A stretch of 64,000 nucleotides of DNA from assembly GCA_022560025.1 (NCBI GenBank), contig JAFISE010000076.1:62001-126000 (forward strand), in the 5' to 3' direction. Below, one piece after another: positions 33,001-45,186 of the stretch; positions within the stretch are counted from its first letter, which is position 1, and each line of letters starts with the position of its first letter. A program made the translations under genes and the position numbers. This DNA comes from Stagonosporopsis chrysanthemi. Lineage: Eukaryota; Ascomycota; Dothideomycetes; Pleosporales; Didymellaceae. Under the pieces are notes generated by a model. It did no database searches and was not told the DNA's origin. It saw nothing but the letters and a program-made list of their open reading frames with translations.

Positions 33001-33119
33001 CCACATATACATACGCTGTGCGATACATGGCTGCGCAGGCTCAATAAGCATCCAATCTTGCACTAACCAGGAGTCTTTTTATTCATCCTACTATTCGCGG
33101 ACATCGGTACCGACACATC
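30062..33119. other. Gene-poor region, 3.1 kb
   Basis: No ORF here has recognisable protein character. The longest (32327-32842 plus, 32247-32615 minus) lie in a GC-rich patch where all frames stay open by composition. I see no transposon protein motif, terminal repeat or tRNA. It may hold degraded sequence or long regulatory DNA. Confidence 0.45.
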
Positions 33120-34531
33120 ATGTCGCGAAACGTACACTGGCGACAACACCAGTCGAGCAATAGCACGGACTCTGGCCGCAGTGCAGCCAGCGATCACTCT
33201 TATGAGACCGCACCCACTGAGTACAGCGACAGGCGACCATCTCTCGCGCATAGCGAGACGTGCTACGCACGAGTAGAAGGCCGCCGAGACTACTTCGTGA
33301 GCAAAGATGATCGCAACAAGTACTCGCAGCCGGCGCGTAGTTCTGTTGATACATACGCCTCAACCTCGGATGAGGATCTCGACGACGACGCCGATGATAT
33401 GCCCGAGTATGACATGCCCCAATACCACCACGAACCGCTGCCCACAGACGCCATTCCAACGACTCCTCGCGACTTCGCCGAGCTGTTCCCTACTTCCAAG
33501 CGCATATCAATACGGCATGACGATGCAACAATAGATGGGAATATGAACTTGAGGGTCGACACACAAGTGGAGGAACGATACAACAAGAAGCAAAACTACA
33601 CCCTCTACCATCTGCGTATGTCGGATTTGCGGACCCGTGACTTTTCCTTGCGCCGCTATTGTCGCGAATCTGGCCGAGAGGTCTGTCATTCGATACGTAA
33701 ATACCAGAAACCGCCCCAGGAGAAGCGGCCGGTGTTGCAACGCGCAAGCACAGCTCTTGCTAGTTTAGTCCACAAGACTGAGTCGCGCCCATCAACCGCA
33801 GCTGGGCTTAAGCGTTCGGACTCTGGCTACGAGTCGGTGCGAGCATATGTAGAGGAGGAGGATGAAGAAGAATGTCCTCGCCCCAAGAGCGCAGGCTATT
33901 TCAAGGGCCGTGCACTGTTGCCCACCAACACCCTCAAACTGGAGTTCTCTAACTACGCACACATGGAAGTCAAGAGGCGGGGTGCCAAGTCGCACAAGAA
34001 GTACACCTTTGAGCATTGGGGGAGCAGCTACGCGTGGAAACGCATAGTCAAGAAAGAGCGTGACCAAGAGACAGTGTCGTACTATCTAGTGCGTGACGAG
34101 AACGAAAAGGAGCCACTGGCGCACATCTGCCCTGTTCGGTTGACACAATCTGAGGCTCGGGAGGAGGTAGCACGTGGAGGATGGGTTCCACCAAGTTATT
34201 TGCGCATCACCGATGACAAAATTTTGTGCTCGGATTCAGACATCGCAGAGTAAGTGTTTTACAGTACACTGCCAAGGCGCCACTGACAGAACGCAGTGTC
34301 GTTGTTGCTACTGGGCTTATGGCTCTCGTAGACGATTGTATCAAGCGTCGCTTCTCATCAAAGCAAAATGCCCAGTTGCACATCCCGCTGATCCGGAGCG
34401 CTTCACTCAAGATGAATATGGAATACATTGGTCCCAAACGGCTCATCGATGAGATGTTCAGCCGAAACACTCGCGGCGGGAATCCAAGCAAACAGCCTTC
34501 AGCGTTACGCCGAACCTCCGTACAAGCTTAA
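33120..34531 (+). CDS. Uncharacterised conserved fungal protein, 454 residues
   Basis: Two exons (33120-34249, 34297-34531). The second exon is supported by exact phase and by a helix-rich continuation (VVVATGLMALVDDCIKRRF). The N-terminal 130 residues are Ser/Asp-rich and disordered. A folded region begins at YTLYHLRMSDLRTRDFSLRRYCRESGREVCHS, and a second half begins at LKLEFSNYAHMEVKRRG and YTFEHWGSSYAWKR. This paired beta-rich layout resembles tubby-like/LURP-type folds, but that is an impression, not a family match. A disordered phospho-site-like insert (SGYESVRAYVEEEDEEE) separates the halves. I know similar hypothetical proteins in filamentous ascomycetes but no assigned function. Confidence 0.75.
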
Positions 34532-36011
34532 GACTTCCCCGCTGGAATACTGTCTGATTGCAAGGGCCCGTCCCGCTGGCGGGAGACCCGCTCGTTCGGT
34601 AAACTGCAGCTTCATCTCGTACATGATTTTCCTTTCTGCTGTCAGACCTGTTCTGTTGGGCTTGTGGGGATGCAGCTTGCCGCTGTACTCGTGTCGCTAG
34701 TACACATCTAAGCTTGATCTCATGCATTCGGCCGGCGTTATGAGGCTCCATCATGCATGGTGGTCGATCGGCTACGGCTTTATTGGACTGGGTCGTCTTC
34801 CTTCCCCTTGGAAGCGCGATTGGCGCAGCATTTGGTGTACATCGCCTTTACCGACTGGTCTTGGATCCAGCATTTGTTTGATTCCCACTTTTGGTACGAA
34901 TGACGAGCTAAACGCATTTATAATGAACCCATTCATTCTTCATTGGTCGATTGCTCTACTCAGTGCCTACAGGCTACAAAGAGTAAGTATACGAGCCCGA
35001 CCCATTACTGCTGGCAGCCTTACGTTGCTTCACAGTTGTTGTGCTAGCACCCGGATGTGTTGAAGTTGCACAGGAGGGTACGACAGCAGGTACCCGTGCA
35101 TTTGTTGCTGACCATGTGATTGCAATACCGCCACTTTTAGGAAGCGTATGCCAAGGATGTACCGCAAACAAGTGACTCCACTGTGACAGTGCGCACTAAT
35201 TCGCTAGCAAACACTGGGCTCAATTGCCCTTTCTTGTGCTGACGCCCTCTCCACCGCCTCACGATGCGTCTAAGGGATCGAAGACCAGGCGCCTGAGCGT
35301 TTTCGCGTACTTGACTAATGATATCACCGCTGCAAACCTTGACTACGGGCCAGACATTGTCGTAATGCAGGCCTGAAGCGCACGGTGAGCTGGCTCGCTT
35401 GCCACTAGATGATGTCTTGCAGCAGGTGGGTACGAAAAACGTTGTTTGAGCGAAGTCTCAGCCTTCCATCCTCCTGTTCAGCCGTGCACAGCCATCGATC
35501 ACACTTAGAGCACACCACAGTGCATATGCCAATTTCCGCAATACTGTAGCCTCCTCAAATACCTATGGAGCCTGGAAATGGAACATCCCTCATATGGTAG
35601 GGCCAACCGTCCGTGTCTTTGCCGTGAGGCCTATTCTCGGCCCGCTTAGAACAAAATGGCCCAACTTTGGTGCCATAGTATCGGGTCTGATGCAAAAAAC
35701 ATAATTGGAGCGTCGGAACCTCACCGTTGGGGCGCGCGGCTTCCCACATCTTGTTGCATCCTATCTGACACTCAGTGGAGGGAGCATGACTTGCTTTACG
35801 GGTATTCGCATTTGCTTGTCACCATCCAGCTCTTCTTCTTGACAAGTCACCTTTGTTCAACCCAAGTTCCTGTCAACATCGTTATATAAAGCCCGCTAAC
35901 TTCGAGATCACACCATTATCCACCGCACTTCTGAAATACTAGTACTAGCTACCATTCCTTACATCGCCTCTCCACTGCCACCCAGCTCAGAAATTCTACC
36001 ACGATCTTGAA
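34532..36011. other. Intergenic region, nothing coding recognised
   Basis: 1.5 kb. Overlapping short ORFs occur in all frames around 34720-35060, which argues against a real gene. The last 130 bp contain a TATA box for the downstream dsRBD-like gene. Confidence 0.45.
35883..35890 (+). promoter_or_regulatory. TATA box upstream of the dsRBD-like gene
   Basis: TATATAAA, 122 bp before the ATG at 36012, followed by a C-rich leader (CACCATTATCCACC, TCGCCTCTCCACTGCCACC). This is promoter-like spacing. Confidence 0.45.
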
Positions 36012-36408
36012 ATGGATCAAGATAAGGCTTCCTGGGTCCAACGACTCCAAGGTTATTTGACCTGCTACTCTTAACGAATTCTACTAAATCAGTACCGCAG
36101 CGCACTGCCAAATCAGGAAAATTGGGGAGCCCATGTTCCAAGATATTTCTGATCGACGAGGTATCTGCTGCGGCTCTCAGTAAGAGTTGCCTTTCGCTGA
36201 CGCACCTATAGGTGGCCGCACAGCGTGGTCCTCCGTCGCTCTGATCCAGGGTGTGCACTATCAGGCTCGCTTTTGGTACGATGGCACTCGTATGGAACAG
36301 GCAAGAGAAGACGCCGCGGAGATGGCGCTGCGTCAACTCACTGGATATACCAACCCTAAGACTGAGCCTCCACCAGCAGGACAGTACGCAAAGACGCTCT
36401 CTACGTGA
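36012..36408 (+). pseudogene. dsRNA-binding-domain-like small protein, reading frame apparently broken
   Basis: The last exon (from about 36212) encodes GGRTAWSSVALIQG, YQARFWYDG and QAREDAAEMALRQLTG, which matches the second half of a dsRBD: two strands and the Ala-rich second helix. Upstream ATGGATCAAGAT encodes MDQDKASWVQRLQ, like the first dsRBD helix, and the middle segment holds PMFQDISDRR, which joins in phase to GGRTAW by a 50-nt intron (36162-36211). The pieces do not join in one frame: YRSALPNQEN and PMFQDISDRR are in different frames across a GGGG run near 36124, and the first intron also leaves a phase mismatch. Either the gene is decaying, the sequence has indel errors, or splicing is unusual. 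Role in the family: RNA-binding, uncharacterised. Confidence 0.5.
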
Positions 36409-39400
36409 GCTTTCCCTGGCACCGAGTACCTTCAAGTTTGCTGGGCACGAATTTTAGTTGATGGTGATGGGTTTGGGAAGAGCTGCGACAGCATAATGGG
36501 ACTCTTTCATGGACTACTTGTCTCGCTCTGAGCCATTTCCGACTCCAGGTGCTGTGAGAATTTGGACTGGAGTTGGGTTTACAAGGGGAACTCAAGGGGA
36601 CTGGGGTTTGATAGGCGTTGTATTGCTTTCGTCCACCGAATGGAAGGGGGATTCTAGTTAAGGGCAAGGAGCAAGGCCGGGACTTCCACGAATAGATAGT
36701 GAACAATGCTGTCTAGACCCTGACGGACGCTGGTACGTTGGTGTACCAAAGAATTCATGCTGTTTCCTCGACAACAATCTAGTAGGCCCCCATTCAAGCA
36801 CTATCTATCGTATATGCAAAGTGGCTATCGTCTCACAGCTGTGAATCATAGCTACGTTATCGCATCAGCAATTACTCGGGGCTATCTGTCACCTCGCACG
36901 CATCCACCATAGCGCTCCAAGCGCCCTAGCCCCTGTGTACGTGCTAGAGCCTTCTAGGCAAACTTGCCTTTCCGGAGACAGGAAAACATGTGCCTCAACC
37001 GCAGCAGCGCATGTGGTAATCCGGCCTCAGCAGAACGACCAGCGTTGCTCCGAAAGCACACCAGCTAGATCGTGTTCACGTTCACCACGAGGAGCGCCAT
37101 ACATGGATTCAGCAGCTGGGATACATACGTTGTGAGTCGAAACTGGTATCACCATCATTCAGTAAGACATGATGAGCTTTCATAACGGCTCCGGGGAGCG
37201 GAATTCAGCTGGGCTCTCCTCGCCAATGCTCCACTCCCGACAAACGTTCCAATCATGTTCGCTGGCAGACCACCCAGACATTCTGGCGCTTGGATGAGGG
37301 GTGAATCCACTGCAAGTCATCCAATCTCGGCCTCACGGCGGCCTTCTCGGTGTGCATCCGACTGGCGTCATCCAGAACTAATCAGAAGACGGTCAGCCAA
37401 CAGTGGCGGACCTGAATGCCAGAAGGTGAGCATAAGCAATGTTCCGCTACCAACAACCCTACGCACTACATCACGATACTGGAGGAGGACATCCCTCCGG
37501 TGATCTTGATGCAAGGCATGATCAAGTGGCGCAACGCACAAAACCCGAAAAAAGGCCAAATACATTGCCTTTAGAAGACACAAGTGTTTGGATCAAAGCA
37601 GACAAGGCCGGCTGTAATCAACAAGATTATCCGTCAGACTTCGGTTCAGATACCGCAAACCGCTCCACTTGAGACGCTTGTCCTCGGCAGTGCAGCGGAT
37701 CTTCTGCTTTTTCGATACGACCCGAAGAATTCAGTTTCTGCGTACCGAGGAGGTATCATCGATCGATGCCACGCAAAACAAAGTCACCAGCGCGCATCAG
37801 GTTTGCGAATGCTGGGGTGTGTCACAAGACGCTCGCGCACAATACCTGTTTTGCGACAACCCACTCCATTCCATTAAGAACGATGGAATCGATAATGGAA
37901 AGACCAACCTTGGTCAGAAGTGCAGAAAGAATGGTTCCATCTCCAGCAAAGTCAAGTCTGGCGAGCGCGTGATCTGAAAGTGGAGCTCTTGTATGTAAGC
38001 ATGGGTACGAGGAAGGAGATCGACCTGGAAAAGAGCATATCCAAGCTTCAACATGCAACAAAGGGAGTGAACAAGCCCTGTCCGTTGCATCGATAGATTT
38101 CATGGATTCAAACCTGTCGTTCTTCATTTAGTCGGCGTAGAACACCCAGCGGGAGACTATCGCAAAGCAATGGCAAACAGGGGTGACGATATGTAGTTGA
38201 TCAGTATCGACCCGGACTCAGTGGTCGGCATGGAACAACGGGGAAGCACCAATAGCTGTTACTCACATCATAGCATCCTTGTTCTAACTGCAGCACACAA
38301 TATAATTGATCTCCACTTGAGTCAACTTTGTCATCTACAATATGATGATACTCCCGTGGCGACGATCATGTGTCGCTTGTGGCTATACTCGTTGGTGATA
38401 CAGTTCTCGCTTGCAGGACAGCGATGCAGAAACGAGAGTCCTGTGATCCATTCGTCACATTTTTTAATCAACTGTCCTTCAAATGACATTCTCGTGCGCT
38501 AAGCCCATCCGCTCTCCGGAAGCAGAGAGCCGCAGTCATACCTACCGCAGAAGACTTGCAAATCCTTCGTTCGGTACCGAGATGTGCGGCGACTACCAAA
38601 TTGAGCTAATGAAGCAGATTCGACATAATCGCATGCTGCATTGCTACCCGATAGCACTATTTTACGGGAGGATGGCGCTATGCGTACACGTTAGGATGGA
38701 AACGATGCCAAATTCAGTCACTCGCGGAGATCTACCGATTCAGTCCGGATTCTCTCCTTTCCTGCTGAGCTCCCGACAACACAGTAGGGAGCAGAGACGC
38801 TCCACTCAAACCTCCTCTGCGAGATCAGCCACGGGAACACCAATAAGACCATGCTGTAACGAGAAACTGTGGCAGCACACATCCCTTGAGTCCGTAAAAG
38901 ATCTGGCGGCGGCGTGCCTCTGCGTTTCGCTTGGCCGCCGGCTTGACTGGTGAGCGAATGGCCCGAGCCTCATTCAACCGTTTGTACGCCATTCAAGCAA
39001 ATCATATATCATCTACTGGTTTCAAGTACCATCACAAACCTCACAATAAGCTACCAAGTCACAGAGCGTCTTTCTCGGCCACACTCCTTGCGATTGTCAA
39101 ACTTTTGACGAGCAATATCAGAGCAATGCATCCCTGACACATTCTAGGCCTTTCGAATGCATCGCCCGGCTCGCAAGACCAACTGAAACTTTGGGCTACG
39201 CTCGAATCATAGCATTCCATGTGCGTGAATCATGCTGCCACCAGTGTGCACGACTCAAGTCTGTCTGTCCTATTTCTTGACGAACGCCAAAAGGGGTGCT
39301 TCATCCACACGAACTCGTTCAATCCTTCTCCCGAGCTACCTCGATTGCACAAAGACCCGAAGGCGCCACCTATCTAATGATAAATATGTCCTCGAAAGCT

Positions 39401-41614
39401 TTTGCTCACACCAGAGCATTTCTGGTCGGTCGTAGGTCTACAAAGAACGTCGAAGTCGAGCCGAGAGCTGCAGAGAGGGACAAGAGCATACCGAAGTCTG
39501 TATCGTGTTGACTTCAAGGGGCATCGCACGGCTAGTATGAGCTTTATGAGTCTATGCAGTTTCAAGGTCAGCACAGATTGCTCAGAGTATTGACTCACGC
39601 GTTCCCAGTCAATTCAAACGCTCGAACTCATTCGCAAAGCATCGCCCGATCCCTCTCCTACCTTCACGTCGCCTTGAATGCGGATACCTGGTGTACGTCG
39701 AATGGATACGCACAATCGTTGTTCGAAAGATCGAAATGATGGGACTATGATTCACCAAGAAAACCACAAGGGGGCTATACGAGAACGACTGCGGGGTGCA
39801 AAATTCCAGTAAAATCAAGGATCTGCTGCCCCTGCCGCATTCGGACGCATGGAAGCTTCCACGCTACAACCAGGACAGCGGTAATTGCTATGGAACGACC
39901 CTCTCATGACCGAACAGTCAGCAATGGGAATAGAGCCAGGCTGCATCAAAGCGGCTGAGTGTACAGTGGTAGGATCAGAGTAGAGCAACAACCTCGATTC
40001 GAGGTCAAAATTTGATTGTCACGATCGCGCAGTCAAAGCAAAAAATCATTGGTAAGAGAATGTTGACGGACAGACAGCGCTATGAGAAAGCTGCGGAGCT
40101 CTCCACGTATGGCAAACCGCGGTCGATCACCGCCTCAGGCATGCAGCTATCATGACGAAAGCATCCTGTTGTGGGTTCAAATGTTCAAATCCACTAGATT
40201 CGCTCGACTCTGCAGGGCCAAGACCTCAAACTGAAGCCGCATGAAGACAGCAGCAACCAAGCCCATCCAGAACACCAGAATTTTGCAAGAGATTTGCTGA
40301 ATCGCAACACCGCCAATCTGCAGCTCAGGCAATCAGTGGACCGGAGTCGAAGAGCGGCGCCGCAGGCTCACAAGAGCAAGGCATGTCTGCAGTACGACGT
40401 GCGGTTGTAGCCCGCCGACCAACCGGGGCCTCGTCCCAAAAGGAAGGCTGCGGTGCGGGCCGAAGGACGCATGTCGCTGCGCAATGTGCTTGACTTTGCA
40501 TCGGAGAAATGTCGTCCCAGCTGGACGGTTGATGTAACGTCACACACAACCTCGCTTGCGATGTCAGCTAGCTGGCTTTGGAGCTGGTAAATGCATACAT
40601 GCATTGAGCAGAAGAGCTCAAACACAGCGGTGACCATGTTGCACAGGCGGAGGACACGGCTGAGAAGGACTAGTGTCGCTCCCGCTAAAGTTGGTGACAG
40701 GCCGGAGACAATTCCATGTTTAATGGGAGGCTTAAGCTTGGGCGGAAATCAGAAGTTGGCATTCCAAGGTCTCGTCAGCATCACCTCTCACTCCACCTGT
40801 ATGGGTTGGCAGGTCGTCAGCATCTGATCGCATGAGATGCTGAATCAAGGCTCAGGCACTGGGACTTTTATCGGCATCGCACTATTTTCACTGGGATGAG
40901 CGTCACTCTAGATTGTGGGTAAGCAAGCCAGCGCATTGGAGTGTATCTGCTGGCATTCAAGACGCCTTCCAGTGGTAGACTCACCTAAGCAGAAACGAGA
41001 TTGTGAGGAGATATCAGCAGAAACCAGCCTACTTGCTCGACGAACCAGGACCTGAGCCGATTAATGACCGAGTCTCTCAGCCTCGAAATACGTCGCCGCA
41101 TAATCAAACACGACATCCACATCCCGCCACGAATCGAATGCCTACTGCATGCAGCAGATAACTGCTCCAATTGCGCTCGAACCTCCTTCCGCACAAATGA
41201 GTATCGCGACGGCAAAACGTTGTAATTAAGTCGATGTCAGCGCGCGTAGTCGGCGGGCACTAGAGACTCGGTCCCAAACTTTGGCACCCTGGCAGCGCTG
41301 CCGCTCAGCAGGGCTTCCCCAGACACACGGATGTGGGGATCCGTGCTTTGCTTACGCGCACGTCAATGATTCGACGAGACGGGAGTAATATGGCGAGATG
41401 GGATGAGATGAGATGGCAAGGGTGTAGAGACGTACATATAAGATAGTGGATAAAGAGGTGAAGGTGCCAAGGGACCTGTACTGCTGCCGACAAGCACAAC
41501 CAGGAATACCAGATACCAGCGCGCAATCCTCCCACGGAGGCACAGCGCACACTGCCCGCCCTCCACTGTCCTCCGACCGACCAACCGACCGACCGACCAA
41601 TCACGCCCTTCTCT
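36409..41614. other. Gene-poor region, 5.2 kb
   Basis: The longest uninterrupted stretch without a supportable gene. Short ORFs are scattered over both strands and often overlap in three frames. None shows a known motif, signal peptide or transposase/reverse-transcriptase signature. No long direct or inverted repeat was evident by eye, though diverged repeats would be missed. A CCGA tetranucleotide repeat closes the region just before the next gene. Confidence 0.45.
41573..41600. repeat. CCGA/CCAA tetranucleotide repeat in a 5' leader
   Basis: Seven 4-nt units (CCGA twice, CCAA, CCGA three times, CCAA) end 14 bp before the ATG of the NTF2-like gene, so they probably lie in its mRNA leader. 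Confidence 0.85.
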
Positions 41615-42202
41615 ATGAACGAGACCACACCACAAGATCGCCAATCCGCCGCCGCCCTGCGCAACACCCCCTCCCACACCTCCCTCCGCTCTGCGGCCCT
41701 CGCCTTCATAGCCGTGCAATCGCACAACCCTTCCCTCCCCTCCCTGATCGACTTCCCCTCGCTCCGTCTCCACGTCACACCCTCATACAGCCACACCTTC
41801 GGGCCCGCATACTTTGTCTCGCAGACGCCCAAACTGCAGGGCGCATTCACGGTTGATGCGTTCATTGAGCATTTGGGGGGCATGGTGGCGCGGTTAGACA
41901 GGTGGGAGATGGAGGTGAAGGGGTGTGTGGTGGATGAGGGGAGAGGGGAGGTGGTTGTTAGGGTGGGGTATGAGATGTTTGTGAAGGGGGTGGAGGAGGG
42001 GGTGGAGAATGAGGTTGTTTGGTGGTTGGAGTTGGAGAAGGGCCTGGACGAGGGAGAAGGGGAGGGGGTGTGGAGGGTGAAGAAGAGTTTGGAAACTGTG
42101 GATCCGGTTGCAGCGGGGAGGGTGAGGGAATTGATGATGGGGGTTGTGGAGGCGAGGGATGGGGATGGGGATGGGAGGAAGGATCCGGCTGTTAGTCGCT
42201 GA
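41615..42202 (+). CDS. NTF2/SnoaL-like fold protein
   Basis: Intronless, 195 residues. A helical N-terminal part (SAALAFIAVQSHNP) leads to TFGPAYFVSQTPKLQGAFTV and a strand-rich half (WEMEVKGCVVDEGRGEVVVRVGYEMFVK, NEVVWWLELEKG, WRVKKSLETVDP). The helix-then-curved-sheet order and the VVWWLEL... 'W.V..S.E.VD' ending match NTF2-like/SnoaL-type proteins common in fungal genomes, which may be cyclases, dehydratases or ligand-binding proteins. No catalytic residues can be assigned. Base composition is odd: the plus strand is very C-rich in the first 150 nt and G-rich from 41870 onwards. The gene ends 140 bp from the convergent HD-domain gene. Confidence 0.7.
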   Translation: MNETTPQDRQSAAALRNTPSHTSLRSAALAFIAVQSHNPSLPSLIDFPSLRLHVTPSYSHTFGPAYFVSQTPKLQGAFTVDAFIEHLGGMVARLDRWEMEVKGCVVDEGRGEVVVRVGYEMFVKGVEEGVENEVVWWLELEKGLDEGEGEGVWRVKKSLETVDPVAAGRVRELMMGVVEARDGDGDGRKDPAVSR

Positions 42203-42342
42203 ATGGAGGCAAGTGTGGGGAGAAGGGCACGTCGTGAATCATGTCGATGAGGGATCTAGGTCTATGTATGCCCTGTACGCCAAGCCCGCTTGTATCGCCC
42301 AATGCTACCGGTCGTGATGTCGTGAGCAAGTCCTTATCAAGC

Positions 42343-43197
42343 CTATGCCTCGTCCTTGGGCTCCGTGTCGGCGCGCCAGCTGCACGTCTTGCCCACATCC
42401 TTCCACAACTGCTGCCTCTCGCGGAACACAGCCGTGGCCCATGTCTTGATCTCCGGGCTCTGAATCTTCTGCGCAACCCACGTGAACTCGCCCAGGTCTG
42501 TCGCGCACTTCTGGCTCCGCTCGTACTCGACCATCTGCAGCAGCAGCTCTATTTTATCAATATCATGTACGAACAGGCTCTCGGGCGTCTCGCTGTCCTC
42601 GTACTCCTGCCAGATCTGCCTGACGTCCTTGCCGTTCAGCCCGCCGTTGAACTTGCCCAGCAGGTTCGTGCAGATGTAGTCCATGGTCTCTGACTCGCGG
42701 CGGCTCTTCTCCTCCTTGGACACGGGGTCAACAGGTGTGATGTCGCCGACCAGCGACTCAGCCATGTCGTGGATGAGCGCCATGCGGCAGCAGCGCAGAA
42801 TGTCCAGCTTGCTGCTTATCGACTGCGGCGCCATCATGGTCAGGATGCTCATGCGGTACATGTGGTCCGAGATGCTCTCGCAGTCGTCGATGCCGAAGCG
42901 GCGCCAGCCAGCGCGCTTGGTGGTCTTGAGGCGTTCGAGGAGGTGGAAGAAGGGGACGGGCGAGTCGGTGGATTCTTGGTAGCCGTGTTCGATGTCTGCG
43001 AGAACTGAAGGGCGGTCAGTAAGTGTGGTGTAAAGATAGCAGCCTTATAAGAGAAGCGCCGCGTACGGATAGCGCTGCTTCTTCTACAACGTACCGGTCT
43101 GGACGGTCCATTCGCTCTGCTGCGCGTCTTGCGCGCTGAGCTTCCCCGCGGCGGGCGCTGATACGCCGTTGGTCTGCGTGCCTTCGTCGACAGCCAT
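42343..43197 (-). CDS. HD-domain 5'-deoxynucleotidase (HDDC2/YfbR-like)
   Basis: Two exons (43197-43095, 43004-42343) give 254 residues. Exon 1 encodes a flexible N-terminus (MAVDEGTQTNGVS) and splices in phase to VLADIEHGYQESTDSPVPFFHLLERLKTTKR. The metal-binding HD signature is complete: His82 in ISDHMYRM, His113-Asp114 in MALIHDMAES, and a later Asp in LFVHDIDKIELLLQ. Proteins of this group dephosphorylate deoxynucleoside 5'-monophosphates and help balance nucleotide pools. The C-terminus (GKTCSWRADTEPKDEA) is a short acidic tail. The gene shares a 319-bp divergent promoter with HAUS6. Confidence 0.93.
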
Positions 43198-43516
43198 GAT
43201 GATGGTGGTGACGAAAGTGAGGTGTGGGTAGAGGACAGACAGCACAGGGGAGGCAAAGCAGGCTTTAGAGGGCGAGAGGCGTGAATGAGCGTGCTTGACA
43301 AACAGCCAAAGAAAACATGATGCTTGTCGCAACGGCGCGCGACAGGCTAGCGCTGCGGCGCACGCCGGCCGGGAGTCCGAGTCACGGCGGTTGCTGTTTG
43401 GGCCCGAGTGGACCCTGTGTTGCACCACCACAACGGCACTGTACAGATGCATTGCAGCCGCCCAAAGCTGCTAACAAAGACGAGACGGGGCACATGCCGC
43501 CCTTCCAACCAGGACC
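43198..43516. promoter_or_regulatory. Short divergent promoter between HD-domain and HAUS6 genes
   Basis: Only 319 bp separate the two start codons, so both promoters must lie here. No TATA box is visible, which is common for housekeeping genes. Confidence 0.5.
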
Positions 43517-45186
43517 ATGTCACGCACAACCTCGCAGACTTCTAGTCTTGCCGCCGCGACGCGCCTCGGCCATGCGCGCAGCCAGTCCGTCAAAACAAAC
43601 ACCACAAACACCGTCACCAAGCTGCCACCGAACCCAATCCCAGCTCCAGATATCAGATTGTTTGCGACAAACCTGCGCCTGCTGGACTTTGACTTGCGTG
43701 AAGACTGGCCCAGCATCACGACACAGACGTTCTCGGCCAAGAATGCAGACCAGAAGCTGCGCATCAGCGGCACCGAGTGGGCTCTATTCCGGCTGTTCGA
43801 AATATGGGACCCTACCGAGACTGCGCAGGTGCGTCTGGAAGCACTTGGGATGAATGCACTGCTGACAGCCAACACAGAAACTGCGCCCCTTTTTCCCACC
43901 ACTCGAACCTCTCCAGTCCCTGAACCTCCGCGCCGCCCTATACCGATGCTTGAACGATCTCAAGAAGAACGGTGTACTGGGACGTGAGCCCGTTCTGCGC
44001 AAGACAATGTTGGATGAGTGCAAGGGCGACAAGTTTTACGAGGTGATTGCGCTATTTTCCGCTGCTGTCCTGAAGAAGGTCCTGGCATCAAGGGACGAGA
44101 GCGATAGGGACGCTGCAGTCGCACGGAAACTCGCAACGGCCCCACTGCTGTCTAGTGATGAGCAGCGATCTTTGTTACCACTTGCAATTGCGCACAAGGC
44201 TGCATTGGTCAGTGTACTACGTCGCAAGGAAGAAAAGAGGAGAAAGTTCACCGAGTTCGAGTCAACGCTGGACTCGAAAGCCAGGGAAATCAACAAACGT
44301 ATACGGAAATGCATGGATACACCAAGAGCGAAGAGACCGGCTGTGCCCCAGAGAGAAGCAGACGCTGTTAAGCGACAGCTCGCAGACAACTGGATTGGCA
44401 ATCAGAAATGGCTCGGGGTTATGCTACATGGAGATCAGACCCAGGCCGGAGATACCTTCCTCAGCAATCAATTCGACAAAGTGTGGCACATGGTGGAGAG
44501 AGGCAGGAAACTAGAAGACGCGACTCCTGAGGCTGGGCTGCTGGAAGATCTGCAGTCGAGGGTGCAGGAACAGCAGACTCGACTGCAAAAGTGGAAGGCT
44601 TTCCACCTAGAGCTGCGTCAGGGAAATGATGCGGCCACCTTGGCGAGACAAAAACCGCCGGCCGCTGTGAAAGAGATCAGGTTTGATAGTCATGCTCAGC
44701 ACCAATTGCCCTCGGCCGGACCCAATGATCCCAGCGCAGTACAAAAGCCAGCCCTGAGACCAACTTACTCGGACATCTTGACCGATATGGACGCAGAGCT
44801 ATCGCGCGTATCCCAAGCAAAGCCACTACCAGCGCTTGCCACTCTTCGCCGGCGACGCCGATCTTCCTCAAATTCCCCTCGCTCCCCAGTCCGGACGAGG
44901 GTACCCTCGATAACCAAGCCAATTACAAGGGCGCCGTCTAACTCAACCTTGCGCGCAGAACCAAAAGTACTTGTCTGCGAGCCCAAGACACTTGTCCGAG
45001 AGCAGAAGGCATTGTTCGAGGGGCTATCTGCTAGTAATTCGATAAATCCCATTCGACGAAGACCATCTGCGAAAGCAACAGCTATCGATTCAGATGCAAC
45101 TCTTGTTGGCCAACTGTCTGATCTACGCATAGCTGCACCTGAGGAACCAGTCTCTAGGTCTCCAGTCCGACGACGATTCCAGTCTC

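Noticed and set aside
34722..35063. 113-codon plus-strand ORF and an overlapping small membrane-peptide-like frame
   Set aside because: All three plus frames are open over the same bases and no frame shows conserved-looking content.
37822..38127. Minus-strand ORF with FAGDGTILSALLTKVG, loosely like a nucleotide-kinase GDGT motif
   Set aside because: Only the short GDGT string matches; no other kinase motif and no upstream or downstream exon fits.
40985..41215. 76-codon minus-strand ORF (RRRISRLRDSVINRLRSWFVEQ)
   Set aside because: It is helix-like in places, but single, short, without a recognisable family or splice partners; not enough to call.
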